The notes under the pieces are model-generated. The model saw only the letters and a program-made list of their open reading frames with translations. It was not told where the DNA came from and did no database searches. A DNA stretch of 64,000 nucleotides from Orientallactaga sibirica (Eukaryota; Chordata; Mammalia; Rodentia; Dipodidae). Position numbers and translations under genes: made by a program. The stretch spans positions 2,921,001 to 2,985,000 of the forward strand of contig JAEOAD010002232.1 in the NCBI GenBank assembly GCA_036365145.1. The letters are read 5' to 3'. Of the stretch, positions 44,654 to 54,975 are shown piece after piece; position 1 is the first letter of the stretch; each line of letters begins with the position of its first letter.

Positions 44654-44833
44654 AAAACACAATATTACCCCTTACAGTGACCCCCTTTTTTGATCAAATA
44701 TAATCAAGGTAAGATTATTCCTATTTAGAAAATAAATCTGGTCTTATTAGCTCTGGCCTGACAGTGTGCGTGAATATAAACGGAATGGTAAGCTACCACT
44801 CAGGCCTTTGGAGTTTGCTTGGCTAGAACTTGT

Positions 44834-44945
44834 TCTAAAGCAGGGATATCCAACCTTTTGGCTTTTTTCTTGAGCCACTTTAGACAAAGAATTGTTTTGG
44901 GCCACACCTTAGAATCTCAGGCTGACCCTTGACAAGCCTCTCATG
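44834..44945. mobile_element. DNA transposon fragment, hAT-like (weak)
   Basis: The phrases 'cagggatatccaaccttttgg' (shortened here) and 'gaattgttttgggccacacc' resemble the end of an old mammalian non-autonomous DNA transposon. Family not certain. Confidence 0.35.
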
Positions 44946-45267
44946 ACTGAAAAGTGAGCCAGGAACTCGCCACCAGGGTACCTACCCATCCTGCACATGT
45001 GGAGGGATTGTTTCTTCTTGAGGTCATCAGGTATCCTAAAGTTGCTGGACTGTCAGGGAGTGGCCATACTCACATGTAAGGCTAAGGATCCCATAAGCTG
45101 AGGTTAGGCTGGTTTCCCCAGAGGACTTTTTGTAAGGATTGGCCGCATAAAGTTACCCATGAATGCCTGGCCTTTTCTGGGGCATAATCCTCAAAAGTGA
45201 TGTCCAAGCTAGTCTTGGGTACAACCAGTGTTTCCAATCATGTTCTATTACCAAGAAACAGACTCTC
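44946..45267. other. Single-copy DNA
   Basis: Nothing recognised. Confidence 0.4.
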
Positions 45268-45327
45268 AAGGCTGGGAAGATAGCTCAGTCATGAGGATTT
45301 GAATTTGAATTCCTCAGAACCCACATT

Positions 45328-45369
45328 AAAACAAACAAACAAACAAACAAACAAACAAACAAACAAACA
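45328..45369. repeat. (AAAC)n microsatellite
   Basis: About ten AAAC units inside the B4-type SINE, at the junction between its tRNA-like and B1-like parts. Confidence 0.95.
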
Positions 45370-45412
45370 GGTATGGTGGTGCACACTTGTAATCCCAGCA
45401 CTGGAAGGTAGA

Positions 45413-45744
45413 TGTTGTAGTCAGGTTCGCATTGCTGGCAGAAAACACCCGACCAAGAGCAGCTTGTGGGGCAAAAAAAAAAGGTTTATTTTGGCTTGTA
45501 GACTTGAAGGAAACTCCATGATGGCAGAGAAACGATGACATGAGCAGAGGGTGGACATTACCTCCTGGCCAACATCAAATGGACAACAGCAACAGGAGAA
45601 AGGGAAACTGGCTATAATACCTATAAGCCTGCCCCCAACAATACACTGCCTCCTGGAGGTGTTAATTTCCAAATTGCCATCAGCTGGGGACCCAGCACTG
45701 AGAACACCTAAGTTTATGGGGGACACCTGAATCAAACCACCACA
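45413..45744 (-). mobile_element. Solo MaLR LTR, antisense, with perfect 5-base duplication
   Basis: The reverse complement starts 'tgttgtagtcaggttcgc' and ends 'caaaccaccaca'. It is flanked by 'gtaga' at 45408-45412 and 45745-45749. It interrupts a B4-type SINE. Confidence 0.95.
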
Positions 45745-45845
45745 GTAGAGATAGGAGGATTCCATGGGGGGCCCTTGCCATCAAACCTAGTCTAACTAGT
45801 GAGCTCTAAACCAGTAAGAGAGACCCTGTCTCAAAAGCCAAGGGA

Positions 45846-46062
45846 GGGCTGGAGAGATTGAGGTTGAGGTACTTGCTTGCAAAGCCTGACAGCCCTAGTT
45901 CGATTCCCCAGTACCAACATAAAGCCAGATGCATAAAGTGGTACGTGTATCTGGAGTTTGTTTGTAGTGGCTAGAGGACCTGACATGCCCCTTCTCTCTC
46001 TCTCTCTCTCAATTTCTCTCTCTCTCCTTCTCTTGCAAATAAATAAATAAAAATTCTTAAAA
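45846..46062 (+). repeat. DIP SINE
   Basis: The head has a short rearrangement ('gagattgaggttgaggtac'). Body, CT run and AAATAAATA tail are present. It abuts the B4-type SINE. Confidence 0.92.
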
Positions 46063-46334
46063 AGGAAAGGGCCCTGAGCAACAGCATCCAAGGTTATCCT
46101 CAGGCCCTCAGGCTTCCACACACATGTGCGCCTGTACACATATGTGCACATGCACACACATACACACACACCCCAAAAGTGTGGATTCTCAATGAATTTT
46201 TGCAAATAATTGTATTCTTTTCAAATGAGAACATTCTGAATTATGGACAGATCAGATAGGAACTAAAAGGTAAATGTTTCATTGCTATTTATGATATAAG
46301 TGGTTGTAAGTTATAGATAGCTCAATGGAAAATT
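46063..46334. other. AT-rich DNA with CA-rich stretch
   Basis: A CA/TG alternating stretch lies at 46121-46172. No gene recognised. Confidence 0.45.
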
Positions 46335-46354
46335 AAAAGGGGCTCTTTTTAATA

Positions 46355-46569
46355 CATTTTTAAAAATATTTTATTTATTTATTTAAGAGAGGGAGAAAGA
46401 GGCAGATAGAAAGAGAGAATGGGCGTGCCAGGGTCTCTAGCCACTGCACATGAATTCCAGACGCATGCACCCTCTTGTGCATCAGACTTAGGTAGTTCCT
46501 GGGGAGTGGAACTGGGGTCCTTAGGCTTCGCAAGCAAATGCCTTAACTGCTAAGCCATTTCCCCAGCCC
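46355..46569 (-). repeat. DIP SINE, antisense, first of a pair
   Basis: It lies between 'aaaaggggctctttt' (46335-46349) and 'aagaggctctttct' (46570-46583), which are diverged copies of one target word. Confidence 0.92.
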
Positions 46570-46583
46570 AAGAGGCTCTTTCT

Positions 46584-46773
46584 AAAAAATTGTATTTACT
46601 TAAAAGAGAGAGGGGAAAAAAATGGGCATGACCAGGCCTCTTGCCACTGAAAATGAATTCCTGATACATACACATCTTGTGCATCTGGCTTTATGTAGGT
46701 ACTGGGGAATTGAACATGCATAGGGAGACTTTGAAAGCAAGCACCTTTAAGCACCAAGCCATGTCCCCAGTCC
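46584..46773 (-). repeat. DIP SINE, antisense, second of a pair, diverged
   Basis: A diverged copy with 'catgaccaggcctcttgcc' and 'aagcaccaagccatgtcccc'. It is followed by a third form of the target word, 'aaaagtggttcttttaa' (about 46775-46791). Confidence 0.88.
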
Positions 46774-46791
46774 TGAAAAGTGGTTCTTTTA

Positions 46792-47065
46792 AAGCCAGAA
46801 GTAGCATCCTAAACAAAAACCATCATCCTCATCATCACTTCATCCAGTTTCATATTACCAAGTCTCATGTTGCTTGCTCTTGGATTAACAGTGTGGAAAT
46901 CCTGATTCAGTCTAGTAATAGGGTCTCAAAGTCATTTAAGCAATGTCATCATCCCCAGGGTACCTGTCACAATCCCTTCCATGTGCCTCTCAGAAAGTCC
47001 CTTTCTGTTAAAGACAAAGTATGCTGGCCTACGGTTGGTGGCAAACACTTTCAGGGAAGAATCAA
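46792..47065. other. Single-copy DNA
   Basis: Nothing recognised. Confidence 0.4.
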
Positions 47066-47078
47066 AGTTTTAAAAACT

Positions 47079-47305
47079 GGGGCTGGAGAGATTGCTTAGT
47101 GGTTAAGGCACTTGCCTGCAAAGCCTAAGGACCCAGGTTCGAATCCCAATATCCACATAAGCCAGATGCACAAGGTAGCATATGTGTCTGGAGTTCATTT
47201 ACAGTGGCTAGAAGCCCTGGCACGACCATTCTCTCTTTCACTCTCTGTCTCTCTCTATATACCTCTACCTCTTTCTCTTTCAAATAAATAAATAGAATAA
47301 AATAC
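47079..47305 (+). repeat. DIP SINE
   Basis: A complete DIP with a good B-box word 'ggttcgaatcccaa'. The flanks 'agttttaaaaac' (47066-47077) and 'agtttaaaaac' (47306-47316) form the target duplication. Confidence 0.93.
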
Positions 47306-47316
47306 AGTTTAAAAAC

Positions 47317-47550
47317 GATCAGTGTCATGCAGCGACAGACCTGATGAGGCTCTCTTCACTAGTGTGTTTGGTTCCTCTGTGCGCGCAGAGCTTTAAAACA
47401 ATAACCAACATGGCGGCTGATAACATCATACTAGGACGTGTGGGGAACAGCAAGGGACTCCCCAAGTCTTTAGGACATTTACACAATTTTCGACATAGCT
47501 GTGCTAAATATCACATAAGAAAAGTTAGATATATTTTCCTTTCTTTTCTT
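47317..47550. other. Single-copy DNA with a YY1-like word
   Basis: It contains 'aacatggcggctg' (about 47408-47420), which fits the YY1 motif. No CpG island or exon is recognised. Confidence 0.35.
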
Positions 47551-47570
47551 TCTTTCTTTTTTAAACAAAT

Positions 47571-47700
47571 TTTCTTGGTTTTTCGAGGTTGGGTCTCACT
47601 CTAGCCCAGGCTGCCCTAGAATTCACTATGTAATCTCAGGGTGGCCTCGAACTCATGGAGAGCCTCCTACCTCTACCTCCTGAGTGCTGGGATTAAAGGA
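47571..47700 (-). repeat. B1 SINE, antisense, 5' truncated
   Basis: An antisense B1 ending early after 'gtgctgggattaaaggaatg'. The CTTT-rich stretch before it is 47539-47561. Confidence 0.85.
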
Positions 47701-47741
47701 ATGTTTTTCATACAAATCAGCTTATCAAATAAACCTGGATC

Positions 47742-47882
47742 TTTTTTTGAGACAGTATTCACACTATAATCCAGGCTGGCCAGGACCTCAATATATAGTC
47801 CTGACAGGCCTTCAAATTTACAGTTATCTTTCTGCCTCGGCCTTCCAAATGCTGGGAGTATAGGTATAAGGTATAGGTATAA
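47742..47882 (-). repeat. Old B1, antisense, with small duplication
   Basis: Diverged antisense B1 words ('ttttttgagacagtattcac', 'ctgcctcggccttccaaatg'). The word 'tataggtataag' is duplicated in tandem at 47859-47883. Confidence 0.6.
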
Positions 47883-47891
47883 GCCCAGCTT

Positions 47892-48100
47892 CTACTTATT
47901 TATTTATTTATTTATTTAGGGAGGGGGAGAGGCAGATAGAGAGAAAGAGAGAATGGGCATGCCAGGGCCTGTAACCACTGCAAACAAACTCCAGACACAT
48001 GTGCCACCTTGTGCATCTGGCTTACATGAGTCCTGGGGAATCGAACTGGGGTCCTTAGTCTTCGCAGGCAAACAACCGCTAAGCCATTTCCCCAGCCCAT
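47892..48100 (-). repeat. DIP SINE, antisense
   Basis: The flanks share 'gcccagctt' (47883-47891 and 48101-48109). The tail is a short TTTA run. Confidence 0.92.
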
Positions 48101-48114
48101 GCCCAGCTTTTAAT

Positions 48115-48440
48115 TGTGTTTCTGCTGTGTGTTTGCTTGCAGGTGTGCATGTGCCAAGGCACATGTGTGGAGTTCAAAGGACAATCTCAGTGCTGGTCCT
48201 CACTTCCTGTCACATTTTAAGATAGGGGCTGTCATTGTTCACTGCCCTGGTCATCACGACAACTGGCCTGTGAGGACCCAGAAGATTATAGCTCCACTTC
48301 CTTTCTTAATCTACACACACCGGGGTTTTCAGACACATATACTACAATGTCCACCTATAAATGGGTTCTGAGGACTGGAACTCAGTTACTTACACTCGTG
48401 TCACATGTGTTTTATCCACTGAGCCATCTCCCCAGCACCT
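48115..48440 (-). repeat. Old rodent composite repeat, second copy
   Basis: The same arrangement as 15010-15338: 'gcatgtgccaaggcacatg', 'aaaggacaatctcagtgctg', then the tRNA-like end 'ttatccactgagccatctcc'. The middle differs. Confidence 0.45.
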
Positions 48441-48489
48441 CTTAATTGTTTTTTAGTATCTTTTTTTTGGTTTGTTTCTTGATTTTTTT

Positions 48490-48693
48490 TTTTTAGAGAG
48501 AGAGAGAGAATTGGCACCAGGGCTTCACCCACTGCAATCGAACTGCTGACACTTGTGCCACCTATAAAGGGCATGTGTGACCTCACGCTTACCTCACTTT
48601 TGTGCATCTGGCTAATGTGGGATCTGGAGAGTCAAACATGGGTCCTTAAGCTTTGCAGGCAAGCATCTTAACCACTAAGCCATCTCTCCAGCC
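48490..48693 (-). repeat. DIP SINE, long subtype, antisense
   Basis: It carries the extra segment ('gtgacctcacgcttacctc', about 48578-48596). The flanks are T-rich ('tgattttt'). A short B1-like remnant follows at about 48709-48740. Confidence 0.9.
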
Positions 48694-48740
48694 TGATTTT
48701 TCTTTTTTTTAATCCCAAGTACTGGGATTAAAGATGTGTT

Positions 48741-49285
48741 CGTTCTTATAAGGTCATAGAAAAAAAATCTTGAGATTTCTAAGAGTTTTTATAGGAAATC
48801 TTGAGGTCAATTCAAGATTAAGATTTTATTCAAGACTTGAAGTAGACAATTATCTTCAACATACAAGGATTTTATAGCAGACTAGCAAATTTATGAATAC
48901 ATCATCTCACATTTTTATAGGCAATACATTTTATAATGCAATCCCTTATATGGTAGAAATAACATGTCATATATATATATATTCTCTATACTGTATAAAG
49001 ACAAGGAGTCAAGTAATTAGTATGTTTGTCTTAGAAATGATCTAGCCACTTAATGAATGTCTGTTCCTTGATTTAATTTAGCATAGATATAAGGTTACCA
49101 GTTACTAAAAAGATTTTGGAAAGTATTTTAGCAAGACATTATAAAATGTAACTATTACTGGAAAGTCCATTCATAAAATTTTATCCCACTTATATTCAAG
49201 ATTCATTTCCTTAACAATTATACTTGGAGTGTTCATGAAAATTGCATAAGATGTTAAACAAAGCTAGCTTTTCCCTTAAGTTATT
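48741..49285. other. AT-rich DNA, unclassified
   Basis: About 540 bases with high AT and an (AT)n stretch at 48968-48981. It may be decayed LINE sequence; I cannot assign it. Confidence 0.45.
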
Positions 49286-49291
49286 ATCCTG

Positions 49292-49665
49292 TGTGGTGGT
49301 TTGAATTAGGTGTCCTCCATAAACTCATGTGTTTTGAATGCTTGGTTTCCAGCTAATGGCAATTTGGGAGGTGGAGCCTTGCTGGAGGAAGTGTGTTGTT
49401 AGGGGTGGATTTGGGGGTTAATATAGCCAATTCCCCTTTGGTAGAGTTAAGCTTACTCTTCTGCTGTTGTTGTTCACCTGATCATGCAAGGAGGTGATGT
49501 CCGGTTTCTGCTCATGCTATGCTTTCCCCTGCCATCATGGATCTTCCTCTCAAGACTTTAAGCCGGGGGGGGGGGGGAAGACTTTAAGCCAGAACAAACC
49601 CTTTCCTCCCATCAGCTGCTTCTGGTCGGGTGTTTTGTCTCAGCAACATGACTGTAACTACAATA
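49292..49665 (+). mobile_element. Solo MaLR LTR with a G13 duplication
   Basis: It starts 'tgtggtggtttgaattagg'. The word 'aagactttaagcc' occurs twice (49552-49564, 49578-49590), separated by 13 Gs. The other copies have one such word. The flanks 'tcctg' and 'ccctg' (49287-49291, 49666-49670) form a 5-base duplication with one mismatch. Confidence 0.9.
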
Positions 49666-49806
49666 CCCTGTTAAGTATTTTTATAACACATGCATGTTAG
49701 ACTTATATCCCAACAAATCATTATAAAGAAAAGATACAAACAAAGGAAATAAATAATAAATAAACAAACAAGACAAAGAAAAGAAACAAATGTTAAATAC
49801 ATGAGC

Positions 49807-50130
49807 AAGGGGGGATGGCTCAGTGGGGAAAAGTGCTCACTATGCAAGTGTGATAGCCTGAATTTAAATCCCCAAAATTCACATAAACACCAGATGCAAT
49901 AGTGAGCATCTTTCATCCCAGTAGTCCCATAGCATGATGGGAGGTGAAGCCAGGAGGATTCTTGAAGCTCATGGGCAGCTAGCCTGGTGTATGCTGAAGC
50001 GAACAACAAAGTGACTTTGCATCAAACAAGGTGGAAAGAGAGGACCAAGCCCAGAAATCATTCTCTGACTTCCTTCCCCATGTGTGCCATGGCACACGTA
50101 CGTACGCCTGCTCTCACACACATGAACATT
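49807..50130 (+). repeat. B4-type SINE (RSINE1/B4A-like)
   Basis: The head is 'ggatggctcagtggggaaaa', the middle 'aggtgaagccaggaggattc' and 'catcaaacaaggtggaaag'. The end is 'gtgtgccatggcacacgtac' with a CA-rich tail, in the order typical of rodent B4A/RSINE1. Confidence 0.7.
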
Positions 50131-50263
50131 TGGATTCATTTATATAGTTGAGAGTCTTCAGAATAATTTGTATCAGCACTCAAGATAATGTGGTCAAAAC
50201 TTGGAAGCCTGCAAGACTTCTATATACTCTGATTCTTCCTATATTTGCCTGCTTAGGTCAAGT

Positions 50264-50766
50264 TAATTAACACCAATAACTAATAATAAAAAAGAACAGT
50301 TTTAGCAATGTACTAAACTAAGATGGGTAAATGTGGTCTCTCATCCTCAAAATACCTTATGGTACTACGCTCCTTGTACTTGTGAGAATGGAAAACTAAA
50401 CGATGCCTTCGTGATGAAATGAAGTGAACAACACAGGTAGGGTAGTGTAACATGAGACTACTATTTACCTCTGTTGATTCCCCAGGATGCCAGGAATGTC
50501 ATGCCTCCCATCCTGTCATTCCTCCCATCCTGTCATGCCTGGGATGAGAGTCTTCCATTGTCCTGTACTTATGTAATGATCATCTCATGATCAGATCAAT
50601 GGTTGCAGTAGCACTGTGTCTGTACTCAAGTAACACTCAAAACTGCAGGCAACTTAAAACGTGTTGAATTATTTCTGGAACTTTCGAATTTTTTTTTTTA
50701 TCTTATTTGACTCCAGGTAACTAAAATTTCAAAAAGTGAGACCATGGGTGAGAAGGGACTACTGTA
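50264..50766. mobile_element. Ancient non-autonomous DNA transposon
   Basis: Conserved phrases in order are 'ccaataactaataataaaaa', 'aaatgtggtctctcatcc', 'tgatgaaatgaagtgaac', 'ccaggtaactaaaatttca' and 'gaagggactactgta'. They match the layout of an old mammalian Tigger/mariner-class non-autonomous element. The exact family is uncertain. Confidence 0.55.
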
Positions 50767-51066
50767 CTTATGTCAAAGCCAATTTGAATAGCGTTATCTT
50801 TGGAGGGTTTTGTAAATTAATTTGATAGCCTCATTTGGAGGTAGAGGAATATTACATCTATGGTATACACACATGAATGAGTACATACACATACAGACAC
50901 AGGTAGAGATTATCGTATTTATTCCCAAATTCTGGCTATAAGGTGTGTAAACAATGACAGAAACTTCATGGTTTTATGTATCACACTTGCCTCTTGTCTT
51001 TGATCCACTTTCATCTGAACTGGTTTCTGACAGAAAGCAAGCTAAGGTTGGGCTCAATAGGAAGGC
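50767..51066. other. Single-copy DNA
   Basis: Nothing recognised. Confidence 0.4.
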
Positions 51067-51078
51067 TAGAGACCTTTT

Positions 51079-51243
51079 TGTTTTTGTTTTTGCTTTTTGT
51101 TTTTTTGAGGCAGGATCTCACTCTAGTTCAGGCTGACCTGGAATTCACTATGTATTCTCAGGCTGGCCTAGAACTCACGGCGATCCTCCTACCTCTGCCT
51201 CCCGAGTGCTGGGATTCAAGGTGTACGCCACCACGCCCGGCTG
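51079..51243 (-). repeat. B1 SINE, antisense
   Basis: An antisense B1 with a TTTTTG-rich tail. The flanks 'agagaccttttt' and 'agagacttttg' suggest the target duplication. Confidence 0.93.
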
Positions 51244-51255
51244 GAAGAGACTTTT

Positions 51256-54200
51256 GAGGTTTTCTTTTGTTCTAATATATACCTGTTTGGGGTCCCCTGA
51301 GTCCCTTGAGAGCCTCAGTGAGGTCAGATTCTAAAGTGACCGTGGGGAGTTAAGGGCTAGAGTGGGAGGAGAAAAATGGTGGGATAGATAGAGGGAGGAA
51401 AGGGGGCTTGCAAGGGGTCATATGGCAGAGATGAGTTGAAGGAGGTAAAGGAGAAAGGGAAGCAGAAGCCACAGTGAACATTCCTAGAGAAGTCGCTGAA
51501 CTTTAAGACTACCCTTATTCTATCACGCCAACAAGGAAAGAAGTGGACAGAGGTAGTGTCAAAGGTGTGGGGAGTAATGTCAGCAGGACTTTAAGAGAGG
51601 AACTCAGTCAATTCAGGAGTGCCCACTTTCTTAACTAATGCTTCCTTCCAAACAAAAGAGCCTAGGACTCTAACCCATCCTGCATTGTTTGCTTGGGACT
51701 ACAACCCTGGTTCTAAACTGGAGACTTCTCAAAAAAGCAAGAGAATTTCTGGTCTGGAGTCAGGGAAAAAAATCCACAGGAAAGAGCCAAGGAGATCTCC
51801 AACCAGGAATATCTGTGCTCAGAGGGATCTGGAACTCTCTAACCCAGCCTTAGACAGCATGTTCAGAATCTTAAAGATCAAAATGCATCCTGAATGTGCC
51901 CAATGGAGTGTCATCTAAGTACTTCATCAGATCAAGAGTGGGACTCGCCTGGTCACTTCATCAGAAATGTAGATGAAGGTTTCAAAGGAGCAAACATGGG
52001 GTACTGAGAGTCTGGGGGTCAGTGATGAATGTGATCTTGTTGGAGTTGTGTGGCCACCGCTGTTAAAGACAAAGTTTATTCATACAGTTGTCAAAATGGT
52101 TAAGGAAGCCTTCATTAGGGGCAACTAGAGTAGGGGTATCTATCCTCTAGTTGAGTCTAGTTGCGACAGGGGAGTGAGATCAGGCTGAGCTTCAAATACA
52201 GGGGCAAGAAGGGAGTCATCGTGGGGGACTCTGTATTGTGGATGGAAAATCCTAGGACATGAAATTCTTGCTAAAATAACTTATTAGGATTCTTGCTAAA
52301 GGAAGGCCAGGGTGATTCAATATCAGGGGTGGGGTGGGGTTTTCTCTCCCAAATTTAGCAAGAGTTTTGTTGAAACTGGACTAAGGAGACCCAAGGCAGA
52401 GGCCAGGCACAAGACCTAGCAGAGAAGAGGCCTCAGAGGACCTGCCTGCCAAAAGTTTGGTCAAGGACATCATCTTTATACCCAGAGATATTTGTTATGC
52501 CTAAAGGGATCCCAGTCACCTGACCCAGCACTGGGGCCTCACAGATGCACAGGAACCTGCGAAAGACAGGCTGCTTTGCTCATGTTTACTCAAGGGAGTG
52601 TGGGTCAAGGCCAGAGTGTAGCTAGGGAGTTGGACCTCAGCCAGGCCAGCTCGACCCCCAGGGAGCCTGTCCACACAGCACATGTTCATTCAATATTAGG
52701 CCAGTTCATTTGTCTAGGTCGAAGTTCTTAGTTCAGCTTTTCTTAATTTGTTGGGGTGGGTATAAATGTTCCTTTAAAAAGAAAGCAGCGTCTGTAAGAA
52801 GTGCGGAGTTAAGGTGTCTCTGCTGGGAGAACGGAGCCAGTGACAAGATCACTCGTGTTCTGCTCCAGGACTGCTCCTAGGATGACCTTGGGCAAGTCAC
52901 CTCCCCACCCTCTGTCCCATTTCCTCACTGTTTATGGCAGCTCTAATTCCTGCTCTCCCAGTCCCTCGGGCAGGGATCTGTTCAGGTGAGAGAGTGAGCT
53001 GGCCCACCTGAATTCCCACAGATGCTCTTTCTGGTTGTCCTTCCTCAACGTGAAGATCGGTTCTGGGAGGTGGCGATCATACACACCTTTGCACCATGTC
53101 CCAGCCAGATCCAGAGTGGTATGGGGTGGGGTAGGTAGTGTATCCCTGGAGAAGGAGGCTGGGGTGGGGAATGGGGAGAGAGGGAAGGGAAGGGAAAGTA
53201 GAAGGAGAGGGAGGGAAGAGAGATGGAAGCAGATGTGGATCCCTCTCCTCTAGCTGGTGTCACTGTCCCACAATGGCCTGGTACAGACCAAATATCCTCT
53301 TTTCCTAGGCACCAGCCAACTCCCCTAGCCACAGGCCCAGCTGCACCCCAGCCAGGCTTAGCTGAAGCTCCTGCCAGACACCCTTCCTTCCTCCTGCCAT
53401 GGGTGCCATTCAGTGGGAGGAGGTCAGATCCTGGGAGCCTAGTGCCATTAGACTGTGTTGAGGCCCGGGACTCTGCTCCCCTTCCTACTTACCATGAAGC
53501 CAGCCAGGCTCAGAGCTCTCCTCGCTCCTGTGCATGGCAGGGTCAGCTTCCTTACTTCTCCCAGCGTGAACACGCCAGCACCCACTGCTTAATCAGCACC
53601 TCCTTTTCAAGGCTCCCTGGGGACAAGCACTGGCTGGCCCCAGTGTGCCTGAGAAGTGGGAGGCATGCTCTGTAGATATCCAGTCCTCCCCTGTGGGGCC
53701 ACAGCACTCCCTCCTCCTCCAGAGCAGCCCATAGCCAGATGGCCCCAGGGCCTCACTTTTTTTGGATGACCACTCTATGCTTGAAGCAGTGGAGGAGTTT
53801 GGCAGTGTCGAGGTCTGCCCCCAGCCCTGGTAGCTGACAGAGTCTCAGCTGGGTGGCCTCGTAAAGGACCGTCAAAGCAGAGCTTGGGTTTAGTTTGTGG
53901 CTCCCTTTCTGCTCATGACGCCAAACAACAATGGATTCTTAGTTCAAATTGATGTACAATGCATTTCAGTGAGCTACAACCAGTGGCATGGTGGGATCAG
54001 CGTCCACTGGGGCTTCTGAGCAAGAAGGTCTTGGCTGATCAGACCAGAAGTGGGAGAAAGCTGGCATTCCCCTGGCAGGGGGAATCTCTGTTGGAAGTGC
54101 CACCATCTGCTTATGGCTCCCAGTCCCTGGGTTTTATCCATTTTCCTCAAAATTGGATTAGACTTTTGTTGCACTGCTCACAAGTTCAAGGTAAGATGTT

Positions 54201-54359
54201 AGATGAAGACTGAACTGCAGTGTGGGTTGTTCAGAGAGACAGGGAGTTAGAACAGCTCTATTGTGCCACAAATACTCATATCACTATGAGCAACCTCTCC
54301 TCCTGTGTTGCATGATTTTCTCTAGCACGGAAGGATTTCATATAAACTTTATGATAATA
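51256..54359. other. Single-copy DNA, 3.1 kb, few repeats
   Basis: A sense MIR-like piece lies at 52870-52960 ('gaccttgggcaagtcacctc'). A purine tract lies at 53145-53228. The plus frame 53223-53675 starts at ATG and runs 150 codons, proline-rich, without a known domain. No splice pair supports it. Confidence 0.5.
53145..53228. repeat. Purine-rich (GGA/GGGA) tract
   Basis: The plus strand is almost free of pyrimidines, with several GGG runs. It is a candidate triplex or G-quadruplex former. Confidence 0.8.
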
Positions 54360-54369
54360 TGAATCTAAA

Positions 54370-54549
54370 GCTGGGCGTGGTGGTACACACCTTAAGCCCT
54401 AACACTAAAGGGAGGCTGAGGTAGGAGGATCACCATGAGTTTGAGGTCATCCTGGTGCTACAGAGTAAGTTCCAGGTCAGCCTGGGCTAGAGTGAGACCC
54501 TGCCTCCAAAAGGTGAGGGTTGGGAGAAAGAGCGAAAAAATAAATAAAT
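54370..54549 (+). repeat. B1 SINE, diverged, first of two
   Basis: A B1 with a private change in the middle ('ctggtgctacagagtaagt') and an unusual tail. A second B1 sits directly in its A tail. Confidence 0.88.
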
Positions 54550-54550
54550 C

Positions 54551-54744
54551 TGGCCGGGCATGGTGGCGCACGCCTTTAATCCCAGCACTTGGGAGGTAGA
54601 GATAGGAGGATCACCGTGAGTTTGAGGCCACCCTGAGACTACATAGTGAATTCCAGGTCAACCTGGTCTAGAGTGAGACCCTACCTCGAAAAAACAAAAA
54701 TAAATAAATAAATGAATGAATGAATAAATAAATAAATAAATAAA
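54551..54744 (+). repeat. B1 SINE with (AAAT/AATG)n tail
   Basis: A well-preserved B1. The tail is a 46-base AAAT microsatellite with AATG variants (54699-54744). The words 'gaatctaaag' (about 54360-54369) and 'aatctgaag' after the pair may be the original target duplication. Confidence 0.93.
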
Positions 54745-54898
54745 TCTGAAGTTCACCAGCAGGGGTTTTCATTTCCTTTCCACTACTCACCTTTTAACCT
54801 GGATCTGTTTCCTTGTCTGAAAAGGATACAGTAGCATTTGGGGTGGGGGTGTCTACTCTTACGGACTATTGTGAAGACCAAGTAAGGTGGTAGATTTA

Positions 54899-54975
54899 GG
54901 GCTGGGGATATGGCTCAATGTTAGAATACTTGCCTAGCATGCAGAAGGTCCTGAGTTTGCTCTTCAGCACTGAAG
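54899..54975 (+). repeat. ID SINE
   Basis: Sense ID: 'gggctggggatatggctcaa', 'acttgcctagcatgcagaag', 'tcttcagcac'. Confidence 0.75.

Larger units (their letters stand above)
45269..45845 (+). repeat. B4-type SINE split by an LTR
   Basis: The left part is 45269-45412: a tRNA-like head ('ggctgggaagatagctcag'), an AAAC microsatellite and a B1-like 'ggtatggtggtgcacacttg'. The right part is 45745-45845 ('gagataggaggattccatgg', 'gagaccctgtctcaaaagcc'). The halves join across the MaLR LTR. Confidence 0.75.

Noticed and set aside
47079..47160. tRNA gene (A and B box words)
   Set aside because: The boxes belong to the tRNA-derived head of a DIP SINE, and no cloverleaf gene is present.
53223..53675. 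Plus-strand ATG frame of 150 codons
   Set aside because: Proline-rich without a domain; the start overlaps the purine tract and no splice pair fits.
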